This document shows positions 50,431 through 58,763 of a stretch of 64,000 bases of DNA, piece after piece (positions within the stretch are counted from its first letter, which is position 1; every line of letters begins with the position of its first letter). Under the pieces are notes generated by a model. That model was given only the letters and a program-made list of their open reading frames with translations. It did not search any database and was not told the DNA's origin. Source of the stretch: Verrucomicrobiia bacterium (GTDB taxonomy: Bacteria > Verrucomicrobiota > Verrucomicrobiia > Limisphaerales > JADLHS01); the NCBI GenBank assembly GCA_026125285.1, contig JAHCLO010000026.1, forward strand, positions 1 through 64,000, read 5' to 3'. The translations under genes and the position numbers were made by a program.

Positions 50431-50648
50431 GTCGTCTGCCGGCACTTTAATACCGGGATGTAGTGGCGTGTCTGCGTCGTCGAGGTTTCGAATATCTGCG
50501 ACCTCGCAAGGGAAGCCACGAATTCTGGATCAACCGCCAGACCGGAAAAGTGACCATGGTTGCTTGCCACCCCGGCGATATTCCCCGTGGCACCTTGCGC
50601 GCCATCATTGAGCAGACGGGACTGACAGTGGATGAATTCCTGAAATGA
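50427..50648 (+). pseudogene. hicA: HicA-family toxin with in-frame stop at codon 8
   Basis: From the ATG at 50427 the frame reads MSRLPAL, then TAA at 50448-50450, then continues in the same frame YRDVVACLRRRGFEYLRPRK, GSHEFWINRQTGKVTMVACH and on to FLK. The whole is a standard HicA mRNA-interferase with the catalytic His in KGSHEFW; only the TAA breaks it, at a position where a sense codon (for example AAA) would fit. A GTG at 50463 could restart translation and give 61 aa, missing the start of the first helix. Either the toxin is inactivated or it is expressed from the GTG. Confidence 0.8.
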
Positions 50649-50748
50649 ACTCCTCCGCGGCGGCAGCGACAAGCGCCGCGCTGGACGCCATTGAGCTTCG
50701 TGGCAAACCTAACAAGCCCAACCTTGGAAGATCCTGTGGTGCGTAGCT

Positions 50749-51522
50749 TCACGCCGTCCCGACGATTCTTCTTACCACCTGCGCCGCTGCGGCAAGACCG
50801 AAAGCGCCCGTGACGAAGCACGCCGTGCCGTAACCGCTGCGGCAATCTAGTCGCAGATTGCTGCCGGGTTCGGGCTTCGCGCAGACGGTGCCGTCACTGG
50901 CGGGGAAGACCGGTGCCTCGGGCGAGTAAACACACGGGACGCCAAACTTCTGCTCGCCCCGCGGGAAATCGTGTTCTGCCCGCAGAACCTTCCGCGTGGC
51001 TTGCAGCAGCGCATCATGCGTGGTGCGCGCCAGGTCCTCGACGCGCAACGCGGTCGGATCGCGTCTTCCACCCGCGCCGCCGGTCGTCACCATGGGAAGT
51101 TCGCGTTCACGGCAGCGCGCGATGAGCAGGGCTTTCAACGACGGACTGTCAATCGCGTCCAGGACCGCGGCGTACTTTGTAGAGAGGATTTGTTCCGCGG
51201 TGCTGGCGGTGAACAATGAGTGTAGCGGGCGGAGGACACAGTCGGGATTGATGATCCGCACGCGCTCTGCCATCACCTCGACCTTGGGTTTGCCGAACTC
51301 GCCGGTAACGGCGTGAAGCTGGCGGTTGACATTGCTGATGCAGACGTCATCGAGGTCCACGAGCGTGAGTTCGCCGACGCCGCTCCGGGCCAGCGCTTCC
51401 ACCGCCCACGATCCCACCCCGCCGATACCGACGACGCACACGTGCGCCCGACGGAGGCGTTCCTGCCCGTCCACCCCGAATAGTCGGCGGATGCCACCGA
51501 AACGCGCGTCGTAGTTCGTCAT
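50749..51522 (-). CDS. tcdA: tRNA threonylcarbamoyladenosine dehydratase
   Basis: E1-like ThiF-fold enzyme that cyclises t6A37 to ct6A in ANN-decoding tRNAs. The ATP-binding GIGGVGSWAVEALARSG, LVDLDDVCISNVNRQLHA and the C-terminal CVYSPEAPVFP and GYGTACFVTGAFGLAAA segments match TcdA/CsdL. The start is set at MTNYDARFGGIRRLFG (51522), four codons inside the longest frame. Length 257 aa is normal. Confidence 0.92.
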   Translation of the reverse strand: MTNYDARFGGIRRLFGVDGQERLRRAHVCVVGIGGVGSWAVEALARSGVGELTLVDLDDVCISNVNRQLHAVTGEFGKPKVEVMAERVRIINPDCVLRPLHSLFTASTAEQILSTKYAAVLDAIDSPSLKALLIARCRERELPMVTTGGAGGRRDPTALRVEDLARTTHDALLQATRKVLRAEHDFPRGEQKFGVPCVYSPEAPVFPASDGTVCAKPEPGSNLRLDCRSGYGTACFVTGAFGLAAAAQVVRRIVGTA

Positions 51523-51534
51523 CGCGTTTGCCAA

Positions 51535-51883
51535 TACGACTCGGCGCCGAGATTATCAAGCGAATCCCGTTTGTGTGACTTGTGCAATATCTCTGCTGAA
51601 CCGCGGGACTTCCACCCGAATTCGGTGAAAGACAACCGTCGCCGCTTGACCCTGGCCCCAACCCCAAACACCGGCGCAGTTGTGTTCTGCAAATTTTATC
51701 TACAGAGAAATCCCGACCGCGCAAACCTGCTGATGCTCGAATGGAGCTCGAGCCGTTGGCGTCGGATCAACGGGCGGGATTGGGACTGGACTTTGGCGGG
51801 GCGCGTGGTTCACTTTGCGCCGGGTGCGATGCGAAGGGCGCATCGCCAAACTACACGTAGTCGTGATTATGAGACTTGAGAAC
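51535..51883. other. Intergenic stretch, no gene recognised
   Basis: About 350 bases between divergent tcdA and the FGE-fold gene. A plus-strand frame from 51571 spans most of it but shows no recognisable motif. Both promoters should lie here, but no convincing -35/-10 pair was found. Confidence 0.4.
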
Positions 51884-54058
51884 ATGAAACGGTGCATCCT
51901 CCATAACCTGAGCCGATTTTTCCTATTGACCGCCGGCGCCCTGCTGCTGCTGCCAGTGCAAACCCGGGCGTTGGTTTATGAAACCGAGCAGGATTTCTTG
52001 GCCACGGGCGATTTCAACGGCGACGGCAAAACCGACATTGCGATTGTGGATCGTTACTCCGGTCGGGTGCGCTTTGGTTATCAGTTGTCCCCCGGCTTCT
52101 ATAACTGGGTGGATTGGCGTGCTTCCGGGGCCAAGGATGTCACCGGTGTGACCGTCGGCAAACTCACCGACCTCAAACGTGATGCGTTGGGAGTGACCTC
52201 GGCAGATGCAAACATGGTCGCCGTGCTGGACGCGGCGAACCCGGCGGTCCCCACCGCGCCCGTGCCGGTGCCGAACCTCGCCTTGGGGCCCAACACGATT
52301 GTGGCCATTGACGTGGGCGGGGCCGGCAACACGCCGTTGCACGATCTTTACGTGGGCAGCATTTACAACAGCGAACCAACCCCCAACCGGCTAACGTGGT
52401 TTCGCAATGACGGCAAGTCGCTCAAGCAGATTGCCGAGATGAACGCCATCGGCTCGGGAACCTACGCGAAAAGAGTTACGCTTCGACGCGGCGGGCCGGA
52501 GTTGGTGGCTTCGATTGTGGATGGCGACGACGGCGAAGTAATGCGCGTGGAGCGACTGGACAGCGGGAAGCCGGAACTGGTGTTGAGCTTTGGCGATCTG
52601 CCGCGCCGGGCGGATTACGTCGTCGGGAATTTTCGCGGCCAGGCATTGAAGGAATTTGTGTTCTACAAGAGCGGCGAACCGGAGCTGATGGTGCGCCCAT
52701 TGAACGAAACCGGTGGAAAGTATCAGGCAGGAGCAGCCAAAACCGTGACCCTTGAGCGTCCGGTGAAGCAACTGGTGGTGTTGGACGGAGACACCAAGAG
52801 CCGGCTGCTCGCCATTTTTGGCGATGAAGAGCCGGCGGAAGTGCTGGATTTCGACGGCGCGAATCCTCCCGTCAGCAAACAGAAGTTGCCCGGTGCGCCC
52901 GAACACTTCCTGAGTGTGGCCGTGGCGCTCCCGGATGCCGTGGTGCTGCTCTCCACTATCACCAACGACCGGCCGCGTTCAGCGACCTATTATCAGGTCC
53001 ACCTGCTCAAGGGGGATAGTTACGACACCGGGGCGTATGGCGCCCTCGCGTCGCTGGCGGACCGGGACGACACCACCGTGCCCGTTATTCACAAACACAT
53101 CCTGGCCAAGGTCAAGGAGCAGACCGAAGCCGACATGCAGTCCTACACCAACACGATTCCCGGCACGGATGTACCCTACGTGATGGTCAAGATTCCCAGC
53201 GGCGAGTTCATCATGGGTAGTCCGGCAGCGGAGAAGGACCGCAAGGACGACGAGGGTCCCCAGCACAAAGTGAAGATTTCCCCGTTCTGGATGGGCAAAT
53301 ACGAGGTCACATGGGATCAGTTCCTCCTGTTCATGTATCCGGATGATGAGCGCAAGCTGCGCGATACACACCCGACCGATGAAGAGATCAACCGCGTTTC
53401 TGACGCCGTGACGCGACCCTCGAAACCCTACGTGGACATGAGCTTTGGCATGGGTAAGAACGGTTTCCCGGCCATCGCCATGACGCAGCACGCGGCGAAC
53501 AAATTCTGCCACTGGCTCAGTGCCAAGACGGGGCATTTCTACCGGTTGCCCACCGAGGCGGAGTGGGAATATGCGTGTCGCGCCGGCACCTCCACCGCTT
53601 ATCATTTCGGGGACAGCGTGGATCAGTTGGAGAACTACGGCTGGTTCTTTGACAACAGCAATTCCAAATATCAAAAAGTGGGTATGAAGAAGCCCAATCC
53701 ATGGGGGCTGCACGACATGCACGGCAACGTGACGGAATGGGTGCTGGACCAATACGCGGCGACGATCTACGAGGCACACGCGGCCAAGAACCTGATTACC
53801 GATCCGTGGGTGGTGGCCACCAAACCGTATCCCCATTCGGTGCGCGGGGGTTCGTGGGATGATGATCCGCCGGCCTTGCGCAGTGCCGCGCGGCGCGGTT
53901 CGGATCGCACGTGGAAGATGCAGGACCCGCAACTGCCCAAGAGCGTCTGGTACCTTTCCGACGCTCAAACGGTCGGCTTCCGCATCGTGCGTCCGCTCAA
54001 AGTGCCGTCGCCGGAAGAATTGGCGAAGTACTGGACGAGCGGCGTGGAAAAGGACTAA
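51884..54058 (+). CDS. Exported VCBS-like/FGE-sulfatase-fold protein
   Basis: A 724-aa protein with a signal peptide (MKRCILHNLSRFFLLTAGAL...TRA), an FG-GAP/VCBS-like segment (ATGDFNGDGKTDIAIVDRYS), a long beta-rich middle and a C-terminal formylglycine-generating-enzyme domain (about 430-720: MVKIPSGEFIMGSP, KYEVTWDQFLLFM, RLPTEAEWEYACRAGTS, WGLHDMHGNVTEWVLD, SVRGGSWDDDP, TVGFRIVRPL). The cysteine pair that binds copper in true FGE is absent from the final segment, so this is probably a binding or structural relative. An alternative start is the ATG at 51869. The Gfo/Idh/MocA gene follows after 104 nt. Confidence 0.88.
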   Translation: MKRCILHNLSRFFLLTAGALLLLPVQTRALVYETEQDFLATGDFNGDGKTDIAIVDRYSGRVRFGYQLSPGFYNWVDWRASGAKDVTGVTVGKLTDLKRDALGVTSADANMVAVLDAANPAVPTAPVPVPNLALGPNTIVAIDVGGAGNTPLHDLYVGSIYNSEPTPNRLTWFRNDGKSLKQIAEMNAIGSGTYAKRVTLRRGGPELVASIVDGDDGEVMRVERLDSGKPELVLSFGDLPRRADYVVGNFRGQALKEFVFYKSGEPELMVRPLNETGGKYQAGAAKTVTLERPVKQLVVLDGDTKSRLLAIFGDEEPAEVLDFDGANPPVSKQKLPGAPEHFLSVAVALPDAVVLLSTITNDRPRSATYYQVHLLKGDSYDTGAYGALASLADRDDTTVPVIHKHILAKVKEQTEADMQSYTNTIPGTDVPYVMVKIPSGEFIMGSPAAEKDRKDDEGPQHKVKISPFWMGKYEVTWDQFLLFMYPDDERKLRDTHPTDEEINRVSDAVTRPSKPYVDMSFGMGKNGFPAIAMTQHAANKFCHWLSAKTGHFYRLPTEAEWEYACRAGTSTAYHFGDSVDQLENYGWFFDNSNSKYQKVGMKKPNPWGLHDMHGNVTEWVLDQYAATIYEAHAAKNLITDPWVVATKPYPHSVRGGSWDDDPPALRSAARRGSDRTWKMQDPQLPKSVWYLSDAQTVGFRIVRPLKVPSPEELAKYWTSGVEKD

Positions 54059-54162
54059 GCTTGCGCCCGTGGTGATCGGGATTCTCGTTTCCGGGCGAAC
54101 GCTGAAACCAATCTGAGATACAACCGCAAAACTGTAACGGACAAACCTCCATTGGAGTAATT

Positions 54163-55491
54163 ATGCAAAATGAACCAAACACACCTCAAACGACGGTTTC
54201 GCGCCGTCAATTCCTGAAGAACTCCTCGTTGGCCGCGGCCACCGCGGCGGCGGCAGTGAACTTCCCCGCGGTTCTTCACGGGCAATCCTCACTTAAGATC
54301 AACGCCGTGATCATCGGCGTGGGCGGGCGCGGCGGCGGCGCGGGCAAGAACTTCCTCGACGCGGCCCAGCAAGCCGGCGTGGAAGGCAAAGTGGTGGCGG
54401 TGGCGGATATCTTCCCCGGCCAGGCCAATCGCGGTCAGCAGCATTTTGGCCTTTCTGCCGACCGGTGTTTCAGCGGCTTCGACGGCTACGTGAAGGCGCT
54501 GGAAGTTCCGGGCGTCAATTACGCCATCCTCGCGGCGCCGCCGGGATTCCGGGCGGCGCATTTCAAGGCCTGCGTCGAGATGGGCAAGCATGTCTTCATG
54601 GAAAAACCCGTGGCGGTGGACGGACCCACCTGCCGGATCATGTATGCGGCGGGTGAGCTGTCCAAGAAGAAGAACCTGAAGGTCGCGGCTGGCACCCAAC
54701 GCCGCCATGCTCCCTCCTACCGCGAAACCATTCAACGCATTCAGGACGGCGCGATTGGTGACGTCACGGCCCTCCGCGCCTATTGGGTCAACGGGGGGCC
54801 CATTTGGCATCGCGGTCTGAAGGGCAATTCCGACTTGGAGAAGCAGGTTAACAACTGGTACCACTACATCTGGCTGTGCGGCGACCATATCTGCGAACAG
54901 CATGTCCACAACATTGACGTCTGCAATTGGGTGATGAACAACGAGCATCCGGTCAAGGCCTGGGGCATGGGTGCGCGCCAGATGCTCGGCGATCAACCCG
55001 GTGAAATCTGGGACAACTTTGCCATCGAGTTCGAATACGCCAACGGCGTGCGGATGCACAGTTATTGCGGCCAGATCAAGCGCGATTGGTCTGGTGTCAG
55101 GGAGGCCGTGGTCGGCTCCAAAGGCACGTCCGATCCGGGCGGCTCGATCGTGCCGGCTGGCGGCGAACGCTGGCGCTTCCGCGGTCAAAACGTGGATGCC
55201 TACACTCAGGAGCATGTGAACCTGATCAACGCCATCGCCAAGGACACCGAACTTAACGAAGCCAAGAACGTCACCGATAGCACGCTGACCGCCATCATGG
55301 GCCGGGAAGCGGCGTACAGCGGCGCCGCGGTGGATTGGGACACCATGCTCAACTCCAAGTTCGCCTACGGTCCTGAACTGCTCTACACGGATGCGTCCAA
55401 GATGCAATGGGGACCGTTCCGTACCTTGAAACCGCCGATGCCGAGCCAGCACGACGTGTTCAAGAGTCCCCCGGTGGTTGCCGGGGCGTGA
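54163..55491 (+). CDS. Gfo/Idh/MocA-family oxidoreductase with TAT signal
   Basis: A 442-aa exported dehydrogenase. Twin-arginine signal SRRQFLKNSSLAAATAAAA (residues 13-31), Rossmann motif VIIGVGGRGGGAGKNF, the family EKP motif HVFMEKPVAVDG, and a C-terminal beta domain. These enzymes oxidise or rearrange sugars and inositols with bound NAD(P). Many paralogues occur in Verrucomicrobiota and Planctomycetota carbohydrate degradation. A strong terminator lies 22 nt after the stop. Confidence 0.92.
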   Translation: MQNEPNTPQTTVSRRQFLKNSSLAAATAAAAVNFPAVLHGQSSLKINAVIIGVGGRGGGAGKNFLDAAQQAGVEGKVVAVADIFPGQANRGQQHFGLSADRCFSGFDGYVKALEVPGVNYAILAAPPGFRAAHFKACVEMGKHVFMEKPVAVDGPTCRIMYAAGELSKKKNLKVAAGTQRRHAPSYRETIQRIQDGAIGDVTALRAYWVNGGPIWHRGLKGNSDLEKQVNNWYHYIWLCGDHICEQHVHNIDVCNWVMNNEHPVKAWGMGARQMLGDQPGEIWDNFAIEFEYANGVRMHSYCGQIKRDWSGVREAVVGSKGTSDPGGSIVPAGGERWRFRGQNVDAYTQEHVNLINAIAKDTELNEAKNVTDSTLTAIMGREAAYSGAAVDWDTMLNSKFAYGPELLYTDASKMQWGPFRTLKPPMPSQHDVFKSPPVVAGA

Positions 55492-55512
55492 GAGCTAACC
55501 GTGCGTTGCGCA

Positions 55513-55543
55513 ATGGGCGGCGTGATCCACGCCGCCCATTTTT
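55513..55543 (+). terminator. Rho-independent terminator
   Basis: A perfect 12-bp stem ATGGGCGGCGTG / CACGCCGCCCAT with a three-base loop ATC, followed by a run of five T. It begins 22 nt after the Gfo/Idh/MocA stop codon and separates that gene from the amidase. Confidence 0.93.
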
Positions 55544-55581
55544 GTTTGCTGCGGGCACAGTTGCGGCACCGCCGCTGTAAC

Positions 55582-55621
55582 GCAGACTTGCAGTCTGCTG
55601 TATCGCGGGTTTGCATCCCGC
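55582..55621. repeat. Two adjacent TTGCA-centred palindromes
   Basis: GCAGACTTGCAGTCTGC (55582-55598) and GCGGGTTTGCATCCCGC (55605-55621), both built around TTGCA with different arms. Single relatives are at 29251, 47624 and 49302. Confidence 0.65.
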
Positions 55622-55774
55622 CGCCGCCTCGTGGTTCGCGGTGTTCTGGACACTTGCCGACTCAGCCGATTGGAAAGTGATGATGCGGCAGGTTGGAAAG
55701 CCACGCACATCGGGAGCGAGACATGACTTGCACTTGACGAGAACACAATTTCGGCCGCCAATGGGCGCAACAAT

Positions 55775-56839
55775 ATGATTACGCACTTGAACCGATCCTT
55801 GAAACAGTCGTCTCTGGTGGCCTTCGGTCTCGGCCTGTCGTTGTTTTTCACCGGGTGCGCCACCGCTCCCAAGGTTGGCAGTTTCGCGCCGCGTAAGGGT
55901 GATGAAATTGTCGTGGCCGGACGCTATGTCCACACCGGCACGCCGGTTGTACTCTGGGCGGACCCAGGCGGCTACGACGCCTATCGCGTGGAACGCCGGT
56001 TCAGTTCCTTGGACAAAGCCGACTGGCAAACCTCGCAGGAAGAAGTCAAATACCTGACCACGCCGAACCGTTACAACCTGCGGCGTAGCGGGCTGACCCC
56101 GGAGGAAGTCGAGCGCGTGCGCGGCGGGGGCTGGGACCTCGCGACGCTGCAGAAGGTGGTGGACCAGTTTGTCCTTCACTACGACGTATGCGGCACCAGC
56201 CGCCAATGTTTCAAGGTGCTGCACGATCTGCGCGGGTTGAGCGTGCATTTCATGTTGGACCTTGACGGCACCATCTACCAGACATTGGACCTCAAGGAAC
56301 GTGCCTGGCACGCCACCACGTCCAACAGCCGCTCCATTGGGATCGAGATCGCCAATATGGGTGCGTACGGCAATGAGGAGAAAAGCCCTCTGCCCGAATG
56401 GTACCAAAAGGACGCCGACGGCCTGACGCGCATCACCATTCCAGAACGATTTGGTGATGGCGGCATTCGCACCCCCAATTTTGTTGGCCGTCCCGCGCGC
56501 AACGAGCCGGTGAAGGGCGTCGCTCAGGGCCGGGAACTGACGCAATACGATTTTACGCCCGAGCAATACAAAGCGCTCGCGCATCTGACGGCGGCGCTCT
56601 GCAAGGTCTTCCCGCAGATCAAATGTGATTACCCGCGGGATGCCGACGGCAGACTGCTCACGCATAAACTGCCGGATGAAGAACTGGAGAACTTCCAGGG
56701 AGTCATTGGCCATCTTCACATTCAGACCAACAAGGTGGATCCCGGCCCGGCGCTGGATTGGGATTATGTGATCGGTACCGCGCGAAAGCTGATGGGGGTG
56801 AATGACACCAGCCTGGGCCACCTGCGGCCACGAAAGTGA
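55775..56839 (+). CDS. N-acetylmuramoyl-L-alanine amidase (Amidase_2), lipoprotein
   Basis: A 354-aa peptidoglycan amidase. Lipobox FFTGC with Cys28 anchors it, probably to the outer membrane. The Amidase_2/PGRP domain covers about 125-340: zinc ligands are the His in FVLHYDVCG, the His in RAWHATTSNSRSIGIEIANM and the His of GHLHIQTNKVDPG, with catalytic-type Lys in the last motif. The ~100-residue N-terminal part (FSSLDKADWQTSQEEVKYLT) is not recognised. The gene stands alone, after a terminator. Confidence 0.92.
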   Translation: MITHLNRSLKQSSLVAFGLGLSLFFTGCATAPKVGSFAPRKGDEIVVAGRYVHTGTPVVLWADPGGYDAYRVERRFSSLDKADWQTSQEEVKYLTTPNRYNLRRSGLTPEEVERVRGGGWDLATLQKVVDQFVLHYDVCGTSRQCFKVLHDLRGLSVHFMLDLDGTIYQTLDLKERAWHATTSNSRSIGIEIANMGAYGNEEKSPLPEWYQKDADGLTRITIPERFGDGGIRTPNFVGRPARNEPVKGVAQGRELTQYDFTPEQYKALAHLTAALCKVFPQIKCDYPRDADGRLLTHKLPDEELENFQGVIGHLHIQTNKVDPGPALDWDYVIGTARKLMGVNDTSLGHLRPRK

Positions 56840-56945
56840 CCGACGCGAGCTTGGTGCGGCTGGCTATCGTGGTCGAAGTCTCACCTTCAGACCGCAAGCC
56901 TGAATTATCTGCTGCAATCAATCCCGTCCGTGTCATATTCTCCGC

Positions 56946-57881
56946 ATGGTTGGATTAATGACTGCCGTGTGGAAAGATTGCAGCGCCGCCCGCAATCGGT
57001 CGGCAATTTGTTACGCGCCGCCCCAGTCTGGATGCCGTGTTTACGTTAAGCTGGTGGGTTTGGCAGTTTTGACCGTGCTGCTACTGGCAGATCTTCCCGC
57101 CCAGCAGCGGAGTGCTGGTGGTGAGGAATCGAGATGGGAGGTCTTGGAGGGCTGCCGGTTGATCACCAATGCCGTCGTGGACGGCGACAGCTTCCGGGTA
57201 GCGCATCAAGGACGCGAGTACATCTTCCGGCTCTACTTTGTGGACGCGCCGGAAAGCGATGCCGCGCTGACCGAACGCGCGCGCGACCAGGCTGCGTATT
57301 TTGGAATCCGTTCCCACGATATACCGGCGGCGGGCAAGCTGGCCGCACAATTCACCCGCGAACGGCTGGCCGGTCGGGAATTCACCATCGTCACCCGCTG
57401 GCAGAACGCGATGGGCCGGAGCAGTCTGGCGCGTTTCTACGCCATGGTGCTGGTCAATGGGAAGAATCTAGCCGAGGAACTGGTCGCTCACGGCCACGCG
57501 CGTATCCACGGACTGCGCGCCAACTGGCCGGACGGACCGCGCTCCAGCACCTTCATCAATCAACTCAAGAACCTGGAATTGACCGCGCGCGAAAAGCAGC
57601 GCGGCGTCTGGGACAAGACCCGTTTCCCGCGTGACACCGGCGAAGTCGCCAGGAGCACACCCGCCACCAACGCTACGTCGGCGACGTTGCGGGTGGACCT
57701 CAACCATGCCAGCTACGAGGAGTTGCAGGAACTGCCGGGCATCGGACCGAAACTCGCCGAACGCATCATCGCGCACCGGCCTTATCATATCATGGAAGAC
57801 CTTCAACGCGTTCCGGGCATCGGGCCGGTGACGATGGAACGGTTGACGCCGCACATCCGCATCGAAAAGAAACCAAAGTGA
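56946..57881 (+). CDS. Thermonuclease-like domain fused to ComEA-type helix-hairpin-helix
   Basis: A 311-aa exported protein. After an N-terminal hydrophobic segment (VKLVGLAVLTVLLLADLPAQ, about 34-54) there is an SNase/TNase-like domain (about 68-225: VVDGDSFRVAHQGREYIFRL, YFVDAPESD, ELVAHGHARIHG) and then a double HhH module of the ComEA type (VDLNHASYEELQELPGIGPK from about 249, and VPGIGPVTMERLTPHI). The catalytic arginine and acidic set of SNase look largely kept. The true start is uncertain because the first 30 codons are unusual. Probable secreted or periplasmic DNA-binding nuclease. Confidence 0.83.
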   Translation: MVGLMTAVWKDCSAARNRSAICYAPPQSGCRVYVKLVGLAVLTVLLLADLPAQQRSAGGEESRWEVLEGCRLITNAVVDGDSFRVAHQGREYIFRLYFVDAPESDAALTERARDQAAYFGIRSHDIPAAGKLAAQFTRERLAGREFTIVTRWQNAMGRSSLARFYAMVLVNGKNLAEELVAHGHARIHGLRANWPDGPRSSTFINQLKNLELTAREKQRGVWDKTRFPRDTGEVARSTPATNATSATLRVDLNHASYEELQELPGIGPKLAERIIAHRPYHIMEDLQRVPGIGPVTMERLTPHIRIEKKPK

Positions 57882-57986
57882 GGCAACTGCGCAACGCCAG
57901 TTGGTAGCGCATGACGACGATGGGTTGCAGCTTTGCCAACGCGCCGGGTCGAAAGTACACTCGATACCGGCGTGGAGGGTGACGGA

Positions 57987-58313
57987 CTACGGCTTGAAGG
58001 TTCGCATGTATTTGACGAGCGCCTTGATTTGGGCATCTGTCAGGTCTTCTGCCGGCTTTTTCACGGTTTTGTTGCCGTCCTTGATGCCTTCCTTGATGGA
58101 TTTGAACGCGCGTTCGTCGGTCATTTCTTCCTGCACCTTGGGATTGGTGTAATCCTTCACCCCTTCCTTCTTGCCCATCTTGGTGTTGCCTTTGCCGTCG
58201 GCGCTGTGGCACTTGGCACATTGCTTGGTGTAGAGGGCTTTGGCGTCAATGGTCTGGGCGCTCAGGGACATCCCCGCGAGCAGTACCACGGTCAATGTGA
58301 GGAGTTTCTTCAT
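57987..58313 (-). CDS. Small c-type cytochrome
   Basis: A 108-aa exported cytochrome c. Signal peptide MKKLLTLTVVLLAGMSLSAQ, single haem site CAKCH (Cys32, Cys35, His36), and a C-terminal helix ending LVKYMRTFKP whose methionine is the probable sixth ligand. Class I, periplasmic electron carrier; the partner is not encoded nearby. Confidence 0.93.
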   Translation of the reverse strand: MKKLLTLTVVLLAGMSLSAQTIDAKALYTKQCAKCHSADGKGNTKMGKKEGVKDYTNPKVQEEMTDERAFKSIKEGIKDGNKTVKKPAEDLTDAQIKALVKYMRTFKP

Positions 58314-58763
58314 GGTTCAACGATTCCTGCGTTGCGATTTCAATCTGGTTGTGGTTTGCGCCTTGAGCGTGGAGCAGAAACCGCTGCTCGCAGCGTGACC
58401 GGACCATGACGGCACCGGGCGAAGCCGCAACCCCAACCTGCCGGAGAACTTAAGCCGGGTTGAATCAGTTGCTTCGACAATCTTGGCAAAACAACAACCT
58501 ATTTTGGCCAGGCGACCACTGCAGCCAGATGACGGGTGGGCGTGGTCTGGTAATGCGAAAAGGAAGTCTCGGGACTTCGCGCGGGGTGCAGGTAGGACGC
58601 GTCACTCCGTGCGTGCCGCAACTGACACCTTGCTTCCCGAACGGCGCGCACGGAGTGACGCGCCCTACCTTGGCTCGGAATTCGTCTGCCACGGCACCAG
58701 CCCCCGCGCCATCACCCATGACTTGCCGGGCATTGGCTGCCGCTTTCGGCAAACTGAAATGAA
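58314..58763. other. Intergenic stretch with a palindromic repeat
   Basis: About 450 bases between the cytochrome and the first phosphoesterase. The only feature seen is the 81-bp inverted repeat at 58590-58670. No open frame with family motifs is present. Confidence 0.5.
58590..58670. repeat. Palindromic dispersed repeat, copy 2
   Basis: Two 24-bp arms (58590-58613 and 58647-58670) are inverted repeats with one mismatch; the right arm reads CGCACGGAGTGACGCGCCCT onward. The spacer is 33 bases. The element shares arms, part of the spacer and the following TCGGAATT with 13429-13506. Confidence 0.8.
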
